Assembly (NCBI GenBank): GCA_963971305.1
Contig: OZ020305.1
Coordinates: 42,295,717 to 42,359,716 of the forward strand
Direction: 5' to 3'
DNA from: Arcuatula senhousia
Lineage: Eukaryota; Mollusca; Bivalvia; Mytilida; Mytilidae
DNA length: 64,000 bases
The position numbers and the translations under genes are program-made. Shown here piece by piece: positions 21,474-34,792 of the stretch. How positions within the stretch are numbered: position 1 is the first letter of the stretch; the number at the start of each line of letters is the position of its first letter. A model generated the notes under the pieces. The model saw only the letters and a list, made by a program, of their open reading frames with translations, ran no database searches and was not told where the DNA came from.

Positions 21474-22845
21474 AGTTGTATTATAAAGCTAGAGTTTGTT
21501 TGGTTCTTTTGCGTATTCAAGTGAAAATGATACTTTCCTGGAGAGTTAAACTACTTTATATACTGGATTTACAGATGTCAAGATGACACGAAACGATTAT
21601 CAAGAGATGAGTATGACAGGACCGTTGTTTTCATAGCTTAAGTAGACACAAGCTCTTTCCGTCGTTTAAAATGCACATTGCAAATAATTGTCTCATAACG
21701 AGCTAATTACTTTTTAATTAATTATTGGCTATGTGAACGAAGATTTTTGTTTTATTATAGTTACGTTTTCATCTTAAAAACTTATTTTCTTGAACTCTGT
21801 CTTTTTTTTTAATTTTCAATCAGGGGGCGATAATTCACAATATCAGGTAAAAGATTTCTTCAATTTCTATTTCATTCGTAAATTTAACGCAATGAACGGA
21901 GTTCTTACAAAATGAAATGGTAATCGTTGAGAATGTTTGCAACTTGTAAAATACAGTTGCAAAAGGAGGAAAAACTATAAACAAACAAATACTTCAGAAA
22001 AAGACAAAAAATTGTGTGTTTTTTTGGGGTTAATTTTTTAGGGGGGGGGGATGATTGCAGCTAGTCGTTGTTGTTTAATATAGTTCCCTTTTGATGTACT
22101 CATTTGACTTATTTTGTTCGGTCGCGTGTACTATTAGCATGCCGTTTGTGTGGTAACTTCTTCAGTTAGCCTTATCAAATTACTAAAAAAATTGTCCACG
22201 AAGTTTTACACATTTGGAACTTCAGGGGCAATAGCGGACGAATATTTGGTTTTATGACTATTTCGGTTTTATAACAAAATTGCCAAAAGTGTTTCATTAT
22301 TTAGAGAAAATGTGTCTTGCAATGGTGTAAAGGTTAAAAATAACGCGCATGATTTGCACGAGCTTCATGATGTTTCTTTAACGAAATGAAACCTTGCAGC
22401 ATCCAACTTTGTTCTGATTTTTTTTTTCATCTGAAAACGATCGGAAGCTTCTCTGATGCAGTTGGTAAGTCAATTTTTATTATGAAATTGAAAATTAAGC
22501 TAGTCATGTTTTTCCCCCTGCCTTTTAAAGGATTTATGAAGTTCAGGTTTTTCTGTATTTGTATTTTTGAAATTGTATAGTGAAATCAGCATGGTTTGTG
22601 AACAAGATGTTATATTCATTTTTCTTAAGGTTCATTTGCAATAGTTGACCGGGCGGCGAAAGTTGAATTGCACTTGTAAAAGGGGATAGGGGAGGTAAAT
22701 AGGGTTTAGAAAAAGTCATTGTTTTTATACAAATAGTAAGATTCTTTTTGAAAAATGTTAGCGGCTCTTAAAAGAGCCCTTTTCACAGTCACATTAAAGA
22801 CTGGGTCGTTGGTATTTGGATGTGTCGTGTTGAATTCTTTGTTCT

Positions 22846-23139
22846 TTATTCTTCTTCGAATGGACTGAATTCTGGCTCTTGTCCAAATAGCTTGAATCTC
22901 AGGGTTTCTGCTTCTTTGTGCTTTTCTGTTGTATATTGGTAGTACATGTTGATTACTCCTTCAAGCACGACGATTCTCATACGAAGTGGATATCTGAAAC
23001 TTCGAATATTGTCTCTAACGGCCTTTTCATACTTGTCCTTTAAGTATTCCAGTTTGTCACTAAGAAGCAACATCTGTTGACAGGCTCTTTGGGTTCTGCT
23101 CTCTGCGTCTTGTAGCTTGGCATACAATGAGGAATCCAT
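22846..23139 (-). CDS. 97-aa two-helix protein, copy 14
   Basis: Protein identical to copy 1. Unit 14 spans 21638-23303 (type A, G10). Stem-loop 22763-22778, TATA 23221-23228. Confidence 0.85.
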   Translation of the reverse strand: MDSSLYAKLQDAESRTQRACQQMLLLSDKLEYLKDKYEKAVRDNIRSFRYPLRMRIVVLEGVINMYYQYTTEKHKEAETLRFKLFGQEPEFSPFEEE

Positions 23140-24510
23140 AGTTGTATTATAAAGCTAGAGTTTGTTTGGTTCTTTTGCGTATTCAAGTGAAAATGATACT
23201 TTCCTGGAGAGTTAAACTACTTTATATACTGGATTTACAGATGTCAAGATGACACGAAACGATTATCAAGAGATGAGTATGACAGGACCGTTGTTTTCAT
23301 AGCTTAAGTAGACACAAGCTCTTTCCGTCGTTTAAAATGCACATTGCAAATAATTGTCTCATAACGAGCTAATTACTTTTTAATTAATTATTGGCTATGT
23401 GAACGAAGATTTTTGTTTTATTATAGTTACGTTTTCATCTTAAAAACTTATTTTCTTGAACTCTGTCTTTTTTTTTAATTTTCAATCAGGGGGCGATAAT
23501 TCACAATATCAGGTAAAAGATTTCTTCAATTTCTATTTCATTCGTAAATTTAACGCAATGAACGGAGTTCTTACAAAATGAAATGGTAATCGTTGAGAAT
23601 GTTTGCAACTTGTAAAATACAGTTGCAAAAGGAGGAAAAACTATAAACAAACAAATACTTCAGAAAAAGACAAAAAATTGTGTGTTTTTTTGGGGTTAAT
23701 TTTTTAGGGGGGGGGATGATTGCAGCTAGTCGTTGTTGTTTAATATAGTTCCCTTTTGATGTACTCATTTGACTTATTTTGTTCGGTCGCGTGTACTATT
23801 AGCATGCCGTTTGTGTGGTAACTTCTTCAGTTAGCCTTATCAAATTACTAAAAAAATTGTCCACGAAGTTTTACACATTTGGAACTTCAGGGGCAATAGC
23901 GGACGAATATTTGGTTTTATGACTATTTCGGTTTTATAACAAAATTGCCAAAAGTGTTTCATTATTTAGAGAAAATGTGTCTTGCAATGGTGTAAAGGTT
24001 AAAAATAACGCGCATGATTTGCACGAGCTTCATGATGTTTCTTTAACGAAATGAAACCTTGCAGCATCCAACTTTGTTCTGATTTTTTTTTTCATCTGAA
24101 AACGATCGGAAGCTTCTCTGATGCAGTTGGTAAGTCAATTTTTATTATGAAATTGAAAATTAAGCTAGTCATGTTTTTCCCCCTGCCTTTTAAAGGATTT
24201 ATGAAGTTCAGGTTTTTCTGTATTTGTATTTTTGAAATTGTATAGTGAAATCAGCATGGTTTGTGAACAAGATGTTATATTCATTTTTCTTAAGGTTCAT
24301 TTGCAATAGTTGACCGGGCGGCGAAAGTTGAATTGCACTTGTAAAAGGGGATAGGGGAGGTAAATAGGGTTTAGAAAAAGTCATTGTTTTTATACAAATA
24401 GTAAGATTCTTTTTGAAAAATGTTAGCGGCTCTTAAAAGAGCCCTTTTCACAGTCACATTAAAGACTGGGTCGTTGGTATTTGGATGTGTCGTGTTGAAT
24501 TCTTTGTTCT

Positions 24511-24804
24511 TTATTCTTCTTCGAATGGACTGAATTCTGGCTCTTGTCCAAATAGCTTGAATCTCAGGGTTTCTGCTTCTTTGTGCTTTTCTGTTGTATA
24601 TTGGTAGTACATGTTGATTACTCCTTCAAGCACGACGATTCTCATACGAAGTGGATATCTGAAACTTCGAATATTGTCTCTAACGGCCTTTTCATACTTG
24701 TCCTTTAAGTATTCCAGTTTGTCACTAAGAAGCAACATCTGTTGACAGGCTCTTTGGGTTCTGCTCTCTGCGTCTTGTAGCTTGGCATACAATGAGGAAT
24801 CCAT
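24511..24804 (-). CDS. 97-aa two-helix protein, copy 15
   Basis: Protein identical to copy 1. Unit 15 spans 23304-24968 (type A, G9). Stem-loop 24428-24443, TATA 24886-24893. Confidence 0.85.
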   Translation of the reverse strand: MDSSLYAKLQDAESRTQRACQQMLLLSDKLEYLKDKYEKAVRDNIRSFRYPLRMRIVVLEGVINMYYQYTTEKHKEAETLRFKLFGQEPEFSPFEEE

Positions 24805-26174
24805 AGTTGTATTATAAAGCTAGAGTTTGTTTGGTTCTTTTGCGTATTCAAGTGAAAATGATACTTTCCTGGAGAGTTAAACTACTTTATATACTGGATT
24901 TACAGATGTCAAGATGACACGAAACGATTATCAAGAGATGAGTATGACAGGACCGTTGTTTTCATAGCTTAAGTAGACACAAGCTCTTTCCGTCGTTTAA
25001 AATGCACATTGCAAATAATTGTCTCATAACGAGCTAATTACTTTTTAATTAATTATTGGCTATGTGAACGAAGATTTTTGTTTTATTATAGTTACGTTTT
25101 CATCTTAAAAACTTATTTTCTTGAACTCTGTCTTTTTTTTTAATTTTCAATCAGGGGGCGATAATTCACAATATCAGGTAAAAGATTTCTTCAATTTCTA
25201 TTTCATTCGTAAATTTAACGCAATGAACGGAGTTCTTACAAAATGAAATGGTAATCGTTGAGAATGTTTGCAACTTGTAAAATACAGTTGCAAAAGGAGG
25301 AAAAACTATAAACAAACAAATACTTCAGAAAAAGACAAAAAATTGTGTGTTTTTTTGGGGTTAATTTTTTAGGGGGGGGGATGATTGCAGCTAGTCGTTG
25401 TTGTTTAATATAGTTCCCTTTTGATGTACTCATTTGACTTATTTTGTTCGGTCGCGTGTACTATTAGCATGCCGTTTGTGTGGTAACTTCTTCAGTTAGC
25501 CTTATCAAATTACTAAAAAAATTGTCCACGAAGTTTTACACATTTGGAACTTCAGGGGCAATAGCGGACGAATATTTGGTTTTATGACTATTTCGGTTTT
25601 ATAACAAAATTGCCAAAAGTGTTTCATTATTTAGAGAAAATGTGTCTTGCAATGGTGTAAAGGTTAAAAATAACGCGCATGATTTGCACGAGCTTCATGA
25701 TGTTTCTTTAACGAAATGAAACCTTGCAGCATCCAACTTTGTTCTGATTTTTTTTTCATCTGAAAACGATCGGAAGCTTCTCTGATGCAGTTGGTAAGTC
25801 AATTTTTATTATGAAATTGAAAATTAAGCTAGTCATGTTTTTCCCCCTGCCTTTTAAAGGATTTATGAAGTTCAGGTTTTTCTGTATTTGTATTTTTGAA
25901 ATTGTATAGTGAAATCATGATGGTTTGTGAACAAGATGTTATATTCATTTTTCTTAAGGTTCATTTGCAATAGTTGACCGGGCGGCGAAAGTTGAATTGC
26001 ACTTGTAAAAGGGGATAGGGGAGGTAAATAGGGTTTAGAAAAAGTCATTGTTTTTATACAAATAGTAAGATTCTTTTTGAAAAATGTTAGCGGCTCTTAA
26101 AAGAGCCCTTTTCACAGTCACATTAAAGACTGGGTCGTTGGTATTTGGATGTGTCGTGTTGAATTCTTTGTTCT

Positions 26175-26468
26175 TTATTCTTCTTCGAATGGACTGAATT
26201 CTGGCTCTTGTCCAAATAGCTTGAATCTCAGGGTTTCTGCTTCTTTGTGCTTTTCTGTTGTATATTGGTAGTACATGTTGATTACTCCTTCAAGCACGAC
26301 GATTCTCATACGAAGTGGATATCTGAAACTTCGAATATTGTCTCTAACGGCCTTTTCATACTTGTCCTTTAAGTATTCCAGTTTGTCACTAAGAAGCAAC
26401 ATCTGTTGACAGGCTCTTTGGGTTCTGCTCTCTGCGTCTTGTAGCTTGGCATACAATGAGGAATCCAT
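26175..26468 (-). CDS. 97-aa two-helix protein, copy 16
   Basis: Protein identical to copy 1. Unit 16 spans 24969-26632 (type B, G9, 1,664 bp). Stem-loop 26092-26107, TATA 26550-26557. Confidence 0.85.
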   Translation of the reverse strand: MDSSLYAKLQDAESRTQRACQQMLLLSDKLEYLKDKYEKAVRDNIRSFRYPLRMRIVVLEGVINMYYQYTTEKHKEAETLRFKLFGQEPEFSPFEEE

Positions 26469-27838
26469 AGTTGTATTATAAAGCTAGAGTTTGTTTGGTT
26501 CTTTTGCGTATTCAAGTGAAAATGATACTTTCCTGGAGAGTTAAACTACTTTATATACTGGATTTACAGATGTCAAGATGACACGAAACGATTATCAAGA
26601 GATGAGTATGACAGGACCGTTGTTTTCATAGCTTAAGTAGACACAAGCTCTTTCCGTCGTTTAAAATGCACATTGCAAATAATTGTCTCATAACGAGCTA
26701 ATTACTTTTTAATTAATTATTGGCTATGTGAACGAAGATTTTTGTTTTATTATAGTTACGTTTTCATCTTAAAAACTTATTTTCTTGAACTCTGTCTTTT
26801 TTTTTAATTTTCAATCAGGGGGCGATAATTCACAATATCAGGTAAAAGATTTCTTCAATTTCTATTTCATTCGTAAATTTAACGCAATGAACGGAGTTCT
26901 TACAAAATGAAATGGTAATCGTTGAGAATGTTTGCAACTTGTAAAATACAGTTGCAAAAGGAGGAAAAACTATAAACAAACAAATACTTCAGAAAAAGAC
27001 AAAAAATTGTGTGTTTTTTTGGGGTTAATTTTTTAGGGGGGGGGATGATTGCAGCTAGTCGTTGTTGTTTAATATAGTTCCCTTTTGATGTACTCATTTG
27101 ACTTATTTTGTTCGGTCGCGTGTACTATTAGCATGCCGTTTGTGTGGTAACTTCTTCAGTTAGCCTTATCAAATTACTAAAAAAATTGTCCACGAAGTTT
27201 TACACATTTGGAACTTCAGGGGCAATAGCGGACGAATATTTGGTTTTATGACTATTTCGGTTTTATAACAAAATTGCCAAAAGTGTTTCATTATTTAGAG
27301 AAAATGTGTCTTGCAATGGTGTAAAGGTTAAAAATAACGCGCATGATTTGCACGAGCTTCATGATGTTTCTTTAACGAAATGAAACCTTGCAGCATCCAA
27401 CTTTGTTCTGATTTTTTTTTCATCTGAAAACGATCGGAAGCTTCTCTGATGCAGTTGGTAAGTCAATTTTTATTATGAAATTGAAAATTAAGCTAGTCAT
27501 GTTTTTCCCCCTGCCTTTTAAAGGATTTATGAAGTTCAGGTTTTTCTGTATTTGTATTTTTGAAATTGTATAGTGAAATCATGATGGTTTGTGAACAAGA
27601 TGTTATATTCATTTTTCTTAAGGTTCATTTGCAATAGTTGACCGGGCGGCGAAAGTTGAATTGCACTTGTAAAAGGGGATAGGGGAGGTAAATAGGGTTT
27701 AGAAAAAGTCATTGTTTTTATACAAATAGTAAGATTCTTTTTGAAAAATGTTAGCGGCTCTTAAAAGAGCCCTTTTCACAGTCACATTAAAGACTGGGTC
27801 GTTGGTATTTGGATGTGTCGTGTTGAATTCTTTGTTCT

Positions 27839-28132
27839 TTATTCTTCTTCGAATGGACTGAATTCTGGCTCTTGTCCAAATAGCTTGAATCTCAGGGTTT
27901 CTGCTTCTTTGTGCTTTTCTGTTGTATATTGGTAGTACATGTTGATTACTCCTTCAAGCACGACGATTCTCATACGAAGTGGATATCTGAAACTTCGAAT
28001 ATTGTCTCTAACGGCCTTTTCATACTTGTCCTTTAAGTATTCCAGTTTGTCACTAAGAAGCAACATCTGTTGACAGGCTCTTTGGGTTCTGCTCTCTGCG
28101 TCTTGTAGCTTGGCATACAATGAGGAATCCAT
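27839..28132 (-). CDS. 97-aa two-helix protein, copy 17
   Basis: Protein identical to copy 1. Unit 17 spans 26633-28296 (type B, G9), pairing with unit 16. Stem-loop 27756-27771, TATA 28214-28221. Confidence 0.85.
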   Translation of the reverse strand: MDSSLYAKLQDAESRTQRACQQMLLLSDKLEYLKDKYEKAVRDNIRSFRYPLRMRIVVLEGVINMYYQYTTEKHKEAETLRFKLFGQEPEFSPFEEE

Positions 28133-29503
28133 AGTTGTATTATAAAGCTAGAGTTTGTTTGGTTCTTTTGCGTATTCAAGTGAAAATGATACTTTCCTGG
28201 AGAGTTAAACTACTTTATATACTGGATTTACAGATGTCAAGATGACACGAAACGATTATCAAGAGATGAGTATGACAGGACCGTTGTTTTCATAGCTTAA
28301 GTAGACACAAGCTCTTTCCGTCGTTTAAAATGCACATTGCAAATAATTGTCTCATAACGAGCTAATTACTTTTTAATTAATTATTGGCTATGTGAACGAA
28401 GATTTTTGTTTTATTATAGTTACGTTTTCATCTTAAAAACTTATTTTCTTGAACTCTGTCTTTTTTTTTAATTTTCAATCAGGGGGCGATAATTCACAAT
28501 ATCAGGTAAAAGATTTCTTCAATTTCTATTTCATTCGTAAATTTAACGCAATGAACGGAGTTCTTACAAAATGAAATGGTAATCGTTGAGAATGTTTGCA
28601 ACTTGTAAAATACAGTTGCAAAAGGAGGAAAAACTATAAACAAACAAATACTTCAGAAAAAGACAAAAAATTGTGTGTTTTTTTGGGGTTAATTTTTTAG
28701 GGGGGGGGATGATTGCAGCTAGTCGTTGTTGTTTAATATAGTTCCCTTTTGATGTACTCATTTGACTTATTTTGTTCGGTCGCGTGTACTATTAGCATGC
28801 CGTTTGTGTGGTAACTTCTTCAGTTAGCCTTATCAAATTACTAAAAAAATTGTCCACGAAGTTTTACACATTTGGAACTTCAGGGGCAATAGCGGACGAA
28901 TATTTGGTTTTATGACTATTTCGGTTTTATAACAAAATTGCCAAAAGTGTTTCATTATTTAGAGAAAATGTGTCTTGCAATGGTGTAAAGGTTAAAAATA
29001 ACGCGCATGATTTGCACGAGCTTCATGATGTTTCTTTAACGAAATGAAACCTTGCAGCATCCAACTTTGTTCTGATTTTTTTTTTCATCTGAAAACGATC
29101 GGAAGCTTCTCTGATGCAGTTGGTAAGTCAATTTTTATTATGAAATTGAAAATTAAGCTAGTCATGTTTTTCCCCCTGCCTTTTAAAGGATTTATGAAGT
29201 TCAGGTTTTTCTGTATTTGTATTTTTGAAATTGTATAGTGAAATCAGCATGGTTTGTGAACAAGATGTTATATTCATTTTTCTTAAGGTTCATTTGCAAT
29301 AGTTGACCGGGCGGCGAAAGTTGAATTGCACTTGTAAAAGGGGATAGGGGAGGTAAATAGGGTTTAGAAAAAGTCATTGTTTTTATACAAATAGTAAGAT
29401 TCTTTTTGAAAAATGTTAGCGGCTCTTAAAAGAGCCCTTTTCACAGTCACATTAAAGACTGGGTCGTTGGTATTTGGATGTGTCGTGTTGAATTCTTTGT
29501 TCT

Positions 29504-29797
29504 TTATTCTTCTTCGAATGGACTGAATTCTGGCTCTTGTCCAAATAGCTTGAATCTCAGGGTTTCTGCTTCTTTGTGCTTTTCTGTTGTATATTGGTAG
29601 TACATGTTGATTACTCCTTCAAGCACGACGATTCTCATACGAAGTGGATATCTGAAACTTCGAATATTGTCTCTAACGGCCTTTTCATACTTGTCCTTTA
29701 AGTATTCCAGTTTGTCACTAAGAAGCAACATCTGTTGACAGGCTCTTTGGGTTCTGCTCTCTGCGTCTTGTAGCTTGGCATACAATGAGGAATCCAT
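29504..29797 (-). CDS. 97-aa two-helix protein, copy 18
   Basis: Protein identical to copy 1. Unit 18 spans 28297-29961 (type A, G9) and opens a run of five equal-length A units (18-22). Stem-loop 29421-29436, TATA 29879-29886. Confidence 0.85.
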   Translation of the reverse strand: MDSSLYAKLQDAESRTQRACQQMLLLSDKLEYLKDKYEKAVRDNIRSFRYPLRMRIVVLEGVINMYYQYTTEKHKEAETLRFKLFGQEPEFSPFEEE

Positions 29798-31168
29798 AGT
29801 TGTATTATAAAGCTAGAGTTTGTTTGGTTCTTTTGCGTATTCAAGTGAAAATGATACTTTCCTGGAGAGTTAAACTACTTTATATACTGGATTTACAGAT
29901 GTCAAGATGACACGAAACGATTATCAAGAGATGAGTATGACAGGACCGTTGTTTTCATAGCTTAAGTAGACACAAGCTCTTTCCGTCGTTTAAAATGCAC
30001 ATTGCAAATAATTGTCTCATAACGAGCTAATTACTTTTTAATTAATTATTGGCTATGTGAACGAAGATTTTTGTTTTATTATAGTTACGTTTTCATCTTA
30101 AAAACTTATTTTCTTGAACTCTGTCTTTTTTTTTAATTTTCAATCAGGGGGCGATAATTCACAATATCAGGTAAAAGATTTCTTCAATTTCTATTTCATT
30201 CGTAAATTTAACGCAATGAACGGAGTTCTTACAAAATGAAATGGTAATCGTTGAGAATGTTTGCAACTTGTAAAATACAGTTGCAAAAGGAGGAAAAACT
30301 ATAAACAAACAAATACTTCAGAAAAAGACAAAAAATTGTGTGTTTTTTTGGGGTTAATTTTTTAGGGGGGGGGATGATTGCAGCTAGTCGTTGTTGTTTA
30401 ATATAGTTCCCTTTTGATGTACTCATTTGACTTATTTTGTTCGGTCGCGTGTACTATTAGCATGCCGTTTGTGTGGTAACTTCTTCAGTTAGCCTTATCA
30501 AATTACTAAAAAAATTGTCCACGAAGTTTTACACATTTGGAACTTCAGGGGCAATAGCGGACGAATATTTGGTTTTATGACTATTTCGGTTTTATAACAA
30601 AATTGCCAAAAGTGTTTCATTATTTAGAGAAAATGTGTCTTGCAATGGTGTAAAGGTTAAAAATAACGCGCATGATTTGCACGAGCTTCATGATGTTTCT
30701 TTAACGAAATGAAACCTTGCAGCATCCAACTTTGTTCTGATTTTTTTTTTCATCTGAAAACGATCGGAAGCTTCTCTGATGCAGTTGGTAAGTCAATTTT
30801 TATTATGAAATTGAAAATTAAGCTAGTCATGTTTTTCCCCCTGCCTTTTAAAGGATTTATGAAGTTCAGGTTTTTCTGTATTTGTATTTTTGAAATTGTA
30901 TAGTGAAATCAGCATGGTTTGTGAACAAGATGTTATATTCATTTTTCTTAAGGTTCATTTGCAATAGTTGACCGGGCGGCGAAAGTTGAATTGCACTTGT
31001 AAAAGGGGATAGGGGAGGTAAATAGGGTTTAGAAAAAGTCATTGTTTTTATACAAATAGTAAGATTCTTTTTGAAAAATGTTAGCGGCTCTTAAAAGAGC
31101 CCTTTTCACAGTCACATTAAAGACTGGGTCGTTGGTATTTGGATGTGTCGTGTTGAATTCTTTGTTCT

Positions 31169-31462
31169 TTATTCTTCTTCGAATGGACTGAATTCTGGCT
31201 CTTGTCCAAATAGCTTGAATCTCAGGGTTTCTGCTTCTTTGTGCTTTTCTGTTGTATATTGGTAGTACATGTTGATTACTCCTTCAAGCACGACGATTCT
31301 CATACGAAGTGGATATCTGAAACTTCGAATATTGTCTCTAACGGCCTTTTCATACTTGTCCTTTAAGTATTCCAGTTTGTCACTAAGAAGCAACATCTGT
31401 TGACAGGCTCTTTGGGTTCTGCTCTCTGCGTCTTGTAGCTTGGCATACAATGAGGAATCCAT
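31169..31462 (-). CDS. 97-aa two-helix protein, copy 19
   Basis: Protein identical to copy 1. Unit 19 spans 29962-31626 (type A, 1,665 bp). Stem-loop 31086-31101, TATA 31544-31551. Confidence 0.85.
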   Translation of the reverse strand: MDSSLYAKLQDAESRTQRACQQMLLLSDKLEYLKDKYEKAVRDNIRSFRYPLRMRIVVLEGVINMYYQYTTEKHKEAETLRFKLFGQEPEFSPFEEE

Positions 31463-32833
31463 AGTTGTATTATAAAGCTAGAGTTTGTTTGGTTCTTTTG
31501 CGTATTCAAGTGAAAATGATACTTTCCTGGAGAGTTAAACTACTTTATATACTGGATTTACAGATGTCAAGATGACACGAAACGATTATCAAGAGATGAG
31601 TATGACAGGACCGTTGTTTTCATAGCTTAAGTAGACACAAGCTCTTTCCGTCGTTTAAAATGCACATTGCAAATAATTGTCTCATAACGAGCTAATTACT
31701 TTTTAATTAATTATTGGCTATGTGAACGAAGATTTTTGTTTTATTATAGTTACGTTTTCATCTTAAAAACTTATTTTCTTGAACTCTGTCTTTTTTTTTA
31801 ATTTTCAATCAGGGGGCGATAATTCACAATATCAGGTAAAAGATTTCTTCAATTTCTATTTCATTCGTAAATTTAACGCAATGAACGGAGTTCTTACAAA
31901 ATGAAATGGTAATCGTTGAGAATGTTTGCAACTTGTAAAATACAGTTGCAAAAGGAGGAAAAACTATAAACAAACAAATACTTCAGAAAAAGACAAAAAA
32001 TTGTGTGTTTTTTTGGGGTTAATTTTTTAGGGGGGGGGATGATTGCAGCTAGTCGTTGTTGTTTAATATAGTTCCCTTTTGATGTACTCATTTGACTTAT
32101 TTTGTTCGGTCGCGTGTACTATTAGCATGCCGTTTGTGTGGTAACTTCTTCAGTTAGCCTTATCAAATTACTAAAAAAATTGTCCACGAAGTTTTACACA
32201 TTTGGAACTTCAGGGGCAATAGCGGACGAATATTTGGTTTTATGACTATTTCGGTTTTATAACAAAATTGCCAAAAGTGTTTCATTATTTAGAGAAAATG
32301 TGTCTTGCAATGGTGTAAAGGTTAAAAATAACGCGCATGATTTGCACGAGCTTCATGATGTTTCTTTAACGAAATGAAACCTTGCAGCATCCAACTTTGT
32401 TCTGATTTTTTTTTTCATCTGAAAACGATCGGAAGCTTCTCTGATGCAGTTGGTAAGTCAATTTTTATTATGAAATTGAAAATTAAGCTAGTCATGTTTT
32501 TCCCCCTGCCTTTTAAAGGATTTATGAAGTTCAGGTTTTTCTGTATTTGTATTTTTGAAATTGTATAGTGAAATCAGCATGGTTTGTGAACAAGATGTTA
32601 TATTCATTTTTCTTAAGGTTCATTTGCAATAGTTGACCGGGCGGCGAAAGTTGAATTGCACTTGTAAAAGGGGATAGGGGAGGTAAATAGGGTTTAGAAA
32701 AAGTCATTGTTTTTATACAAATAGTAAGATTCTTTTTGAAAAATGTTAGCGGCTCTTAAAAGAGCCCTTTTCACAGTCACATTAAAGACTGGGTCGTTGG
32801 TATTTGGATGTGTCGTGTTGAATTCTTTGTTCT

Positions 32834-33127
32834 TTATTCTTCTTCGAATGGACTGAATTCTGGCTCTTGTCCAAATAGCTTGAATCTCAGGGTTTCTGCT
32901 TCTTTGTGCTTTTCTGTTGTATATTGGTAGTACATGTTGATTACTCCTTCAAGCACGACGATTCTCATACGAAGTGGATATCTGAAACTTCGAATATTGT
33001 CTCTAACGGCCTTTTCATACTTGTCCTTTAAGTATTCCAGTTTGTCACTAAGAAGCAACATCTGTTGACAGGCTCTTTGGGTTCTGCTCTCTGCGTCTTG
33101 TAGCTTGGCATACAATGAGGAATCCAT
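32834..33127 (-). CDS. 97-aa two-helix protein, copy 20
   Basis: Protein identical to copy 1. Unit 20 spans 31627-33291 (type A, 1,665 bp). Stem-loop 32751-32766, TATA 33209-33216. Confidence 0.85.
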   Translation of the reverse strand: MDSSLYAKLQDAESRTQRACQQMLLLSDKLEYLKDKYEKAVRDNIRSFRYPLRMRIVVLEGVINMYYQYTTEKHKEAETLRFKLFGQEPEFSPFEEE

Positions 33128-34498
33128 AGTTGTATTATAAAGCTAGAGTTTGTTTGGTTCTTTTGCGTATTCAAGTGAAAATGATACTTTCCTGGAGAGT
33201 TAAACTACTTTATATACTGGATTTACAGATGTCAAGATGACACGAAACGATTATCAAGAGATGAGTATGACAGGACCGTTGTTTTCATAGCTTAAGTAGA
33301 CACAAGCTCTTTCCGTCGTTTAAAATGCACATTGCAAATAATTGTCTCATAACGAGCTAATTACTTTTTAATTAATTATTGGCTATGTGAACGAAGATTT
33401 TTGTTTTATTATAGTTACGTTTTCATCTTAAAAACTTATTTTCTTGAACTCTGTCTTTTTTTTTAATTTTCAATCAGGGGGCGATAATTCACAATATCAG
33501 GTAAAAGATTTCTTCAATTTCTATTTCATTCGTAAATTTAACGCAATGAACGGAGTTCTTACAAAATGAAATGGTAATCGTTGAGAATGTTTGCAACTTG
33601 TAAAATACAGTTGCAAAAGGAGGAAAAACTATAAACAAACAAATACTTCAGAAAAAGACAAAAAATTGTGTGTTTTTTTGGGGTTAATTTTTTAGGGGGG
33701 GGGATGATTGCAGCTAGTCGTTGTTGTTTAATATAGTTCCCTTTTGATGTACTCATTTGACTTATTTTGTTCGGTCGCGTGTACTATTAGCATGCCGTTT
33801 GTGTGGTAACTTCTTCAGTTAGCCTTATCAAATTACTAAAAAAATTGTCCACGAAGTTTTACACATTTGGAACTTCAGGGGCAATAGCGGACGAATATTT
33901 GGTTTTATGACTATTTCGGTTTTATAACAAAATTGCCAAAAGTGTTTCATTATTTAGAGAAAATGTGTCTTGCAATGGTGTAAAGGTTAAAAATAACGCG
34001 CATGATTTGCACGAGCTTCATGATGTTTCTTTAACGAAATGAAACCTTGCAGCATCCAACTTTGTTCTGATTTTTTTTTTCATCTGAAAACGATCGGAAG
34101 CTTCTCTGATGCAGTTGGTAAGTCAATTTTTATTATGAAATTGAAAATTAAGCTAGTCATGTTTTTCCCCCTGCCTTTTAAAGGATTTATGAAGTTCAGG
34201 TTTTTCTGTATTTGTATTTTTGAAATTGTATAGTGAAATCAGCATGGTTTGTGAACAAGATGTTATATTCATTTTTCTTAAGGTTCATTTGCAATAGTTG
34301 ACCGGGCGGCGAAAGTTGAATTGCACTTGTAAAAGGGGATAGGGGAGGTAAATAGGGTTTAGAAAAAGTCATTGTTTTTATACAAATAGTAAGATTCTTT
34401 TTGAAAAATGTTAGCGGCTCTTAAAAGAGCCCTTTTCACAGTCACATTAAAGACTGGGTCGTTGGTATTTGGATGTGTCGTGTTGAATTCTTTGTTCT

Positions 34499-34792
34499 TT
34501 ATTCTTCTTCGAATGGACTGAATTCTGGCTCTTGTCCAAATAGCTTGAATCTCAGGGTTTCTGCTTCTTTGTGCTTTTCTGTTGTATATTGGTAGTACAT
34601 GTTGATTACTCCTTCAAGCACGACGATTCTCATACGAAGTGGATATCTGAAACTTCGAATATTGTCTCTAACGGCCTTTTCATACTTGTCCTTTAAGTAT
34701 TCCAGTTTGTCACTAAGAAGCAACATCTGTTGACAGGCTCTTTGGGTTCTGCTCTCTGCGTCTTGTAGCTTGGCATACAATGAGGAATCCAT
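34499..34792 (-). CDS. 97-aa two-helix protein, copy 21
   Basis: Protein identical to copy 1. Unit 21 spans 33292-34956 (type A, 1,665 bp). Stem-loop 34416-34431, TATA 34874-34881. Confidence 0.85.
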   Translation of the reverse strand: MDSSLYAKLQDAESRTQRACQQMLLLSDKLEYLKDKYEKAVRDNIRSFRYPLRMRIVVLEGVINMYYQYTTEKHKEAETLRFKLFGQEPEFSPFEEE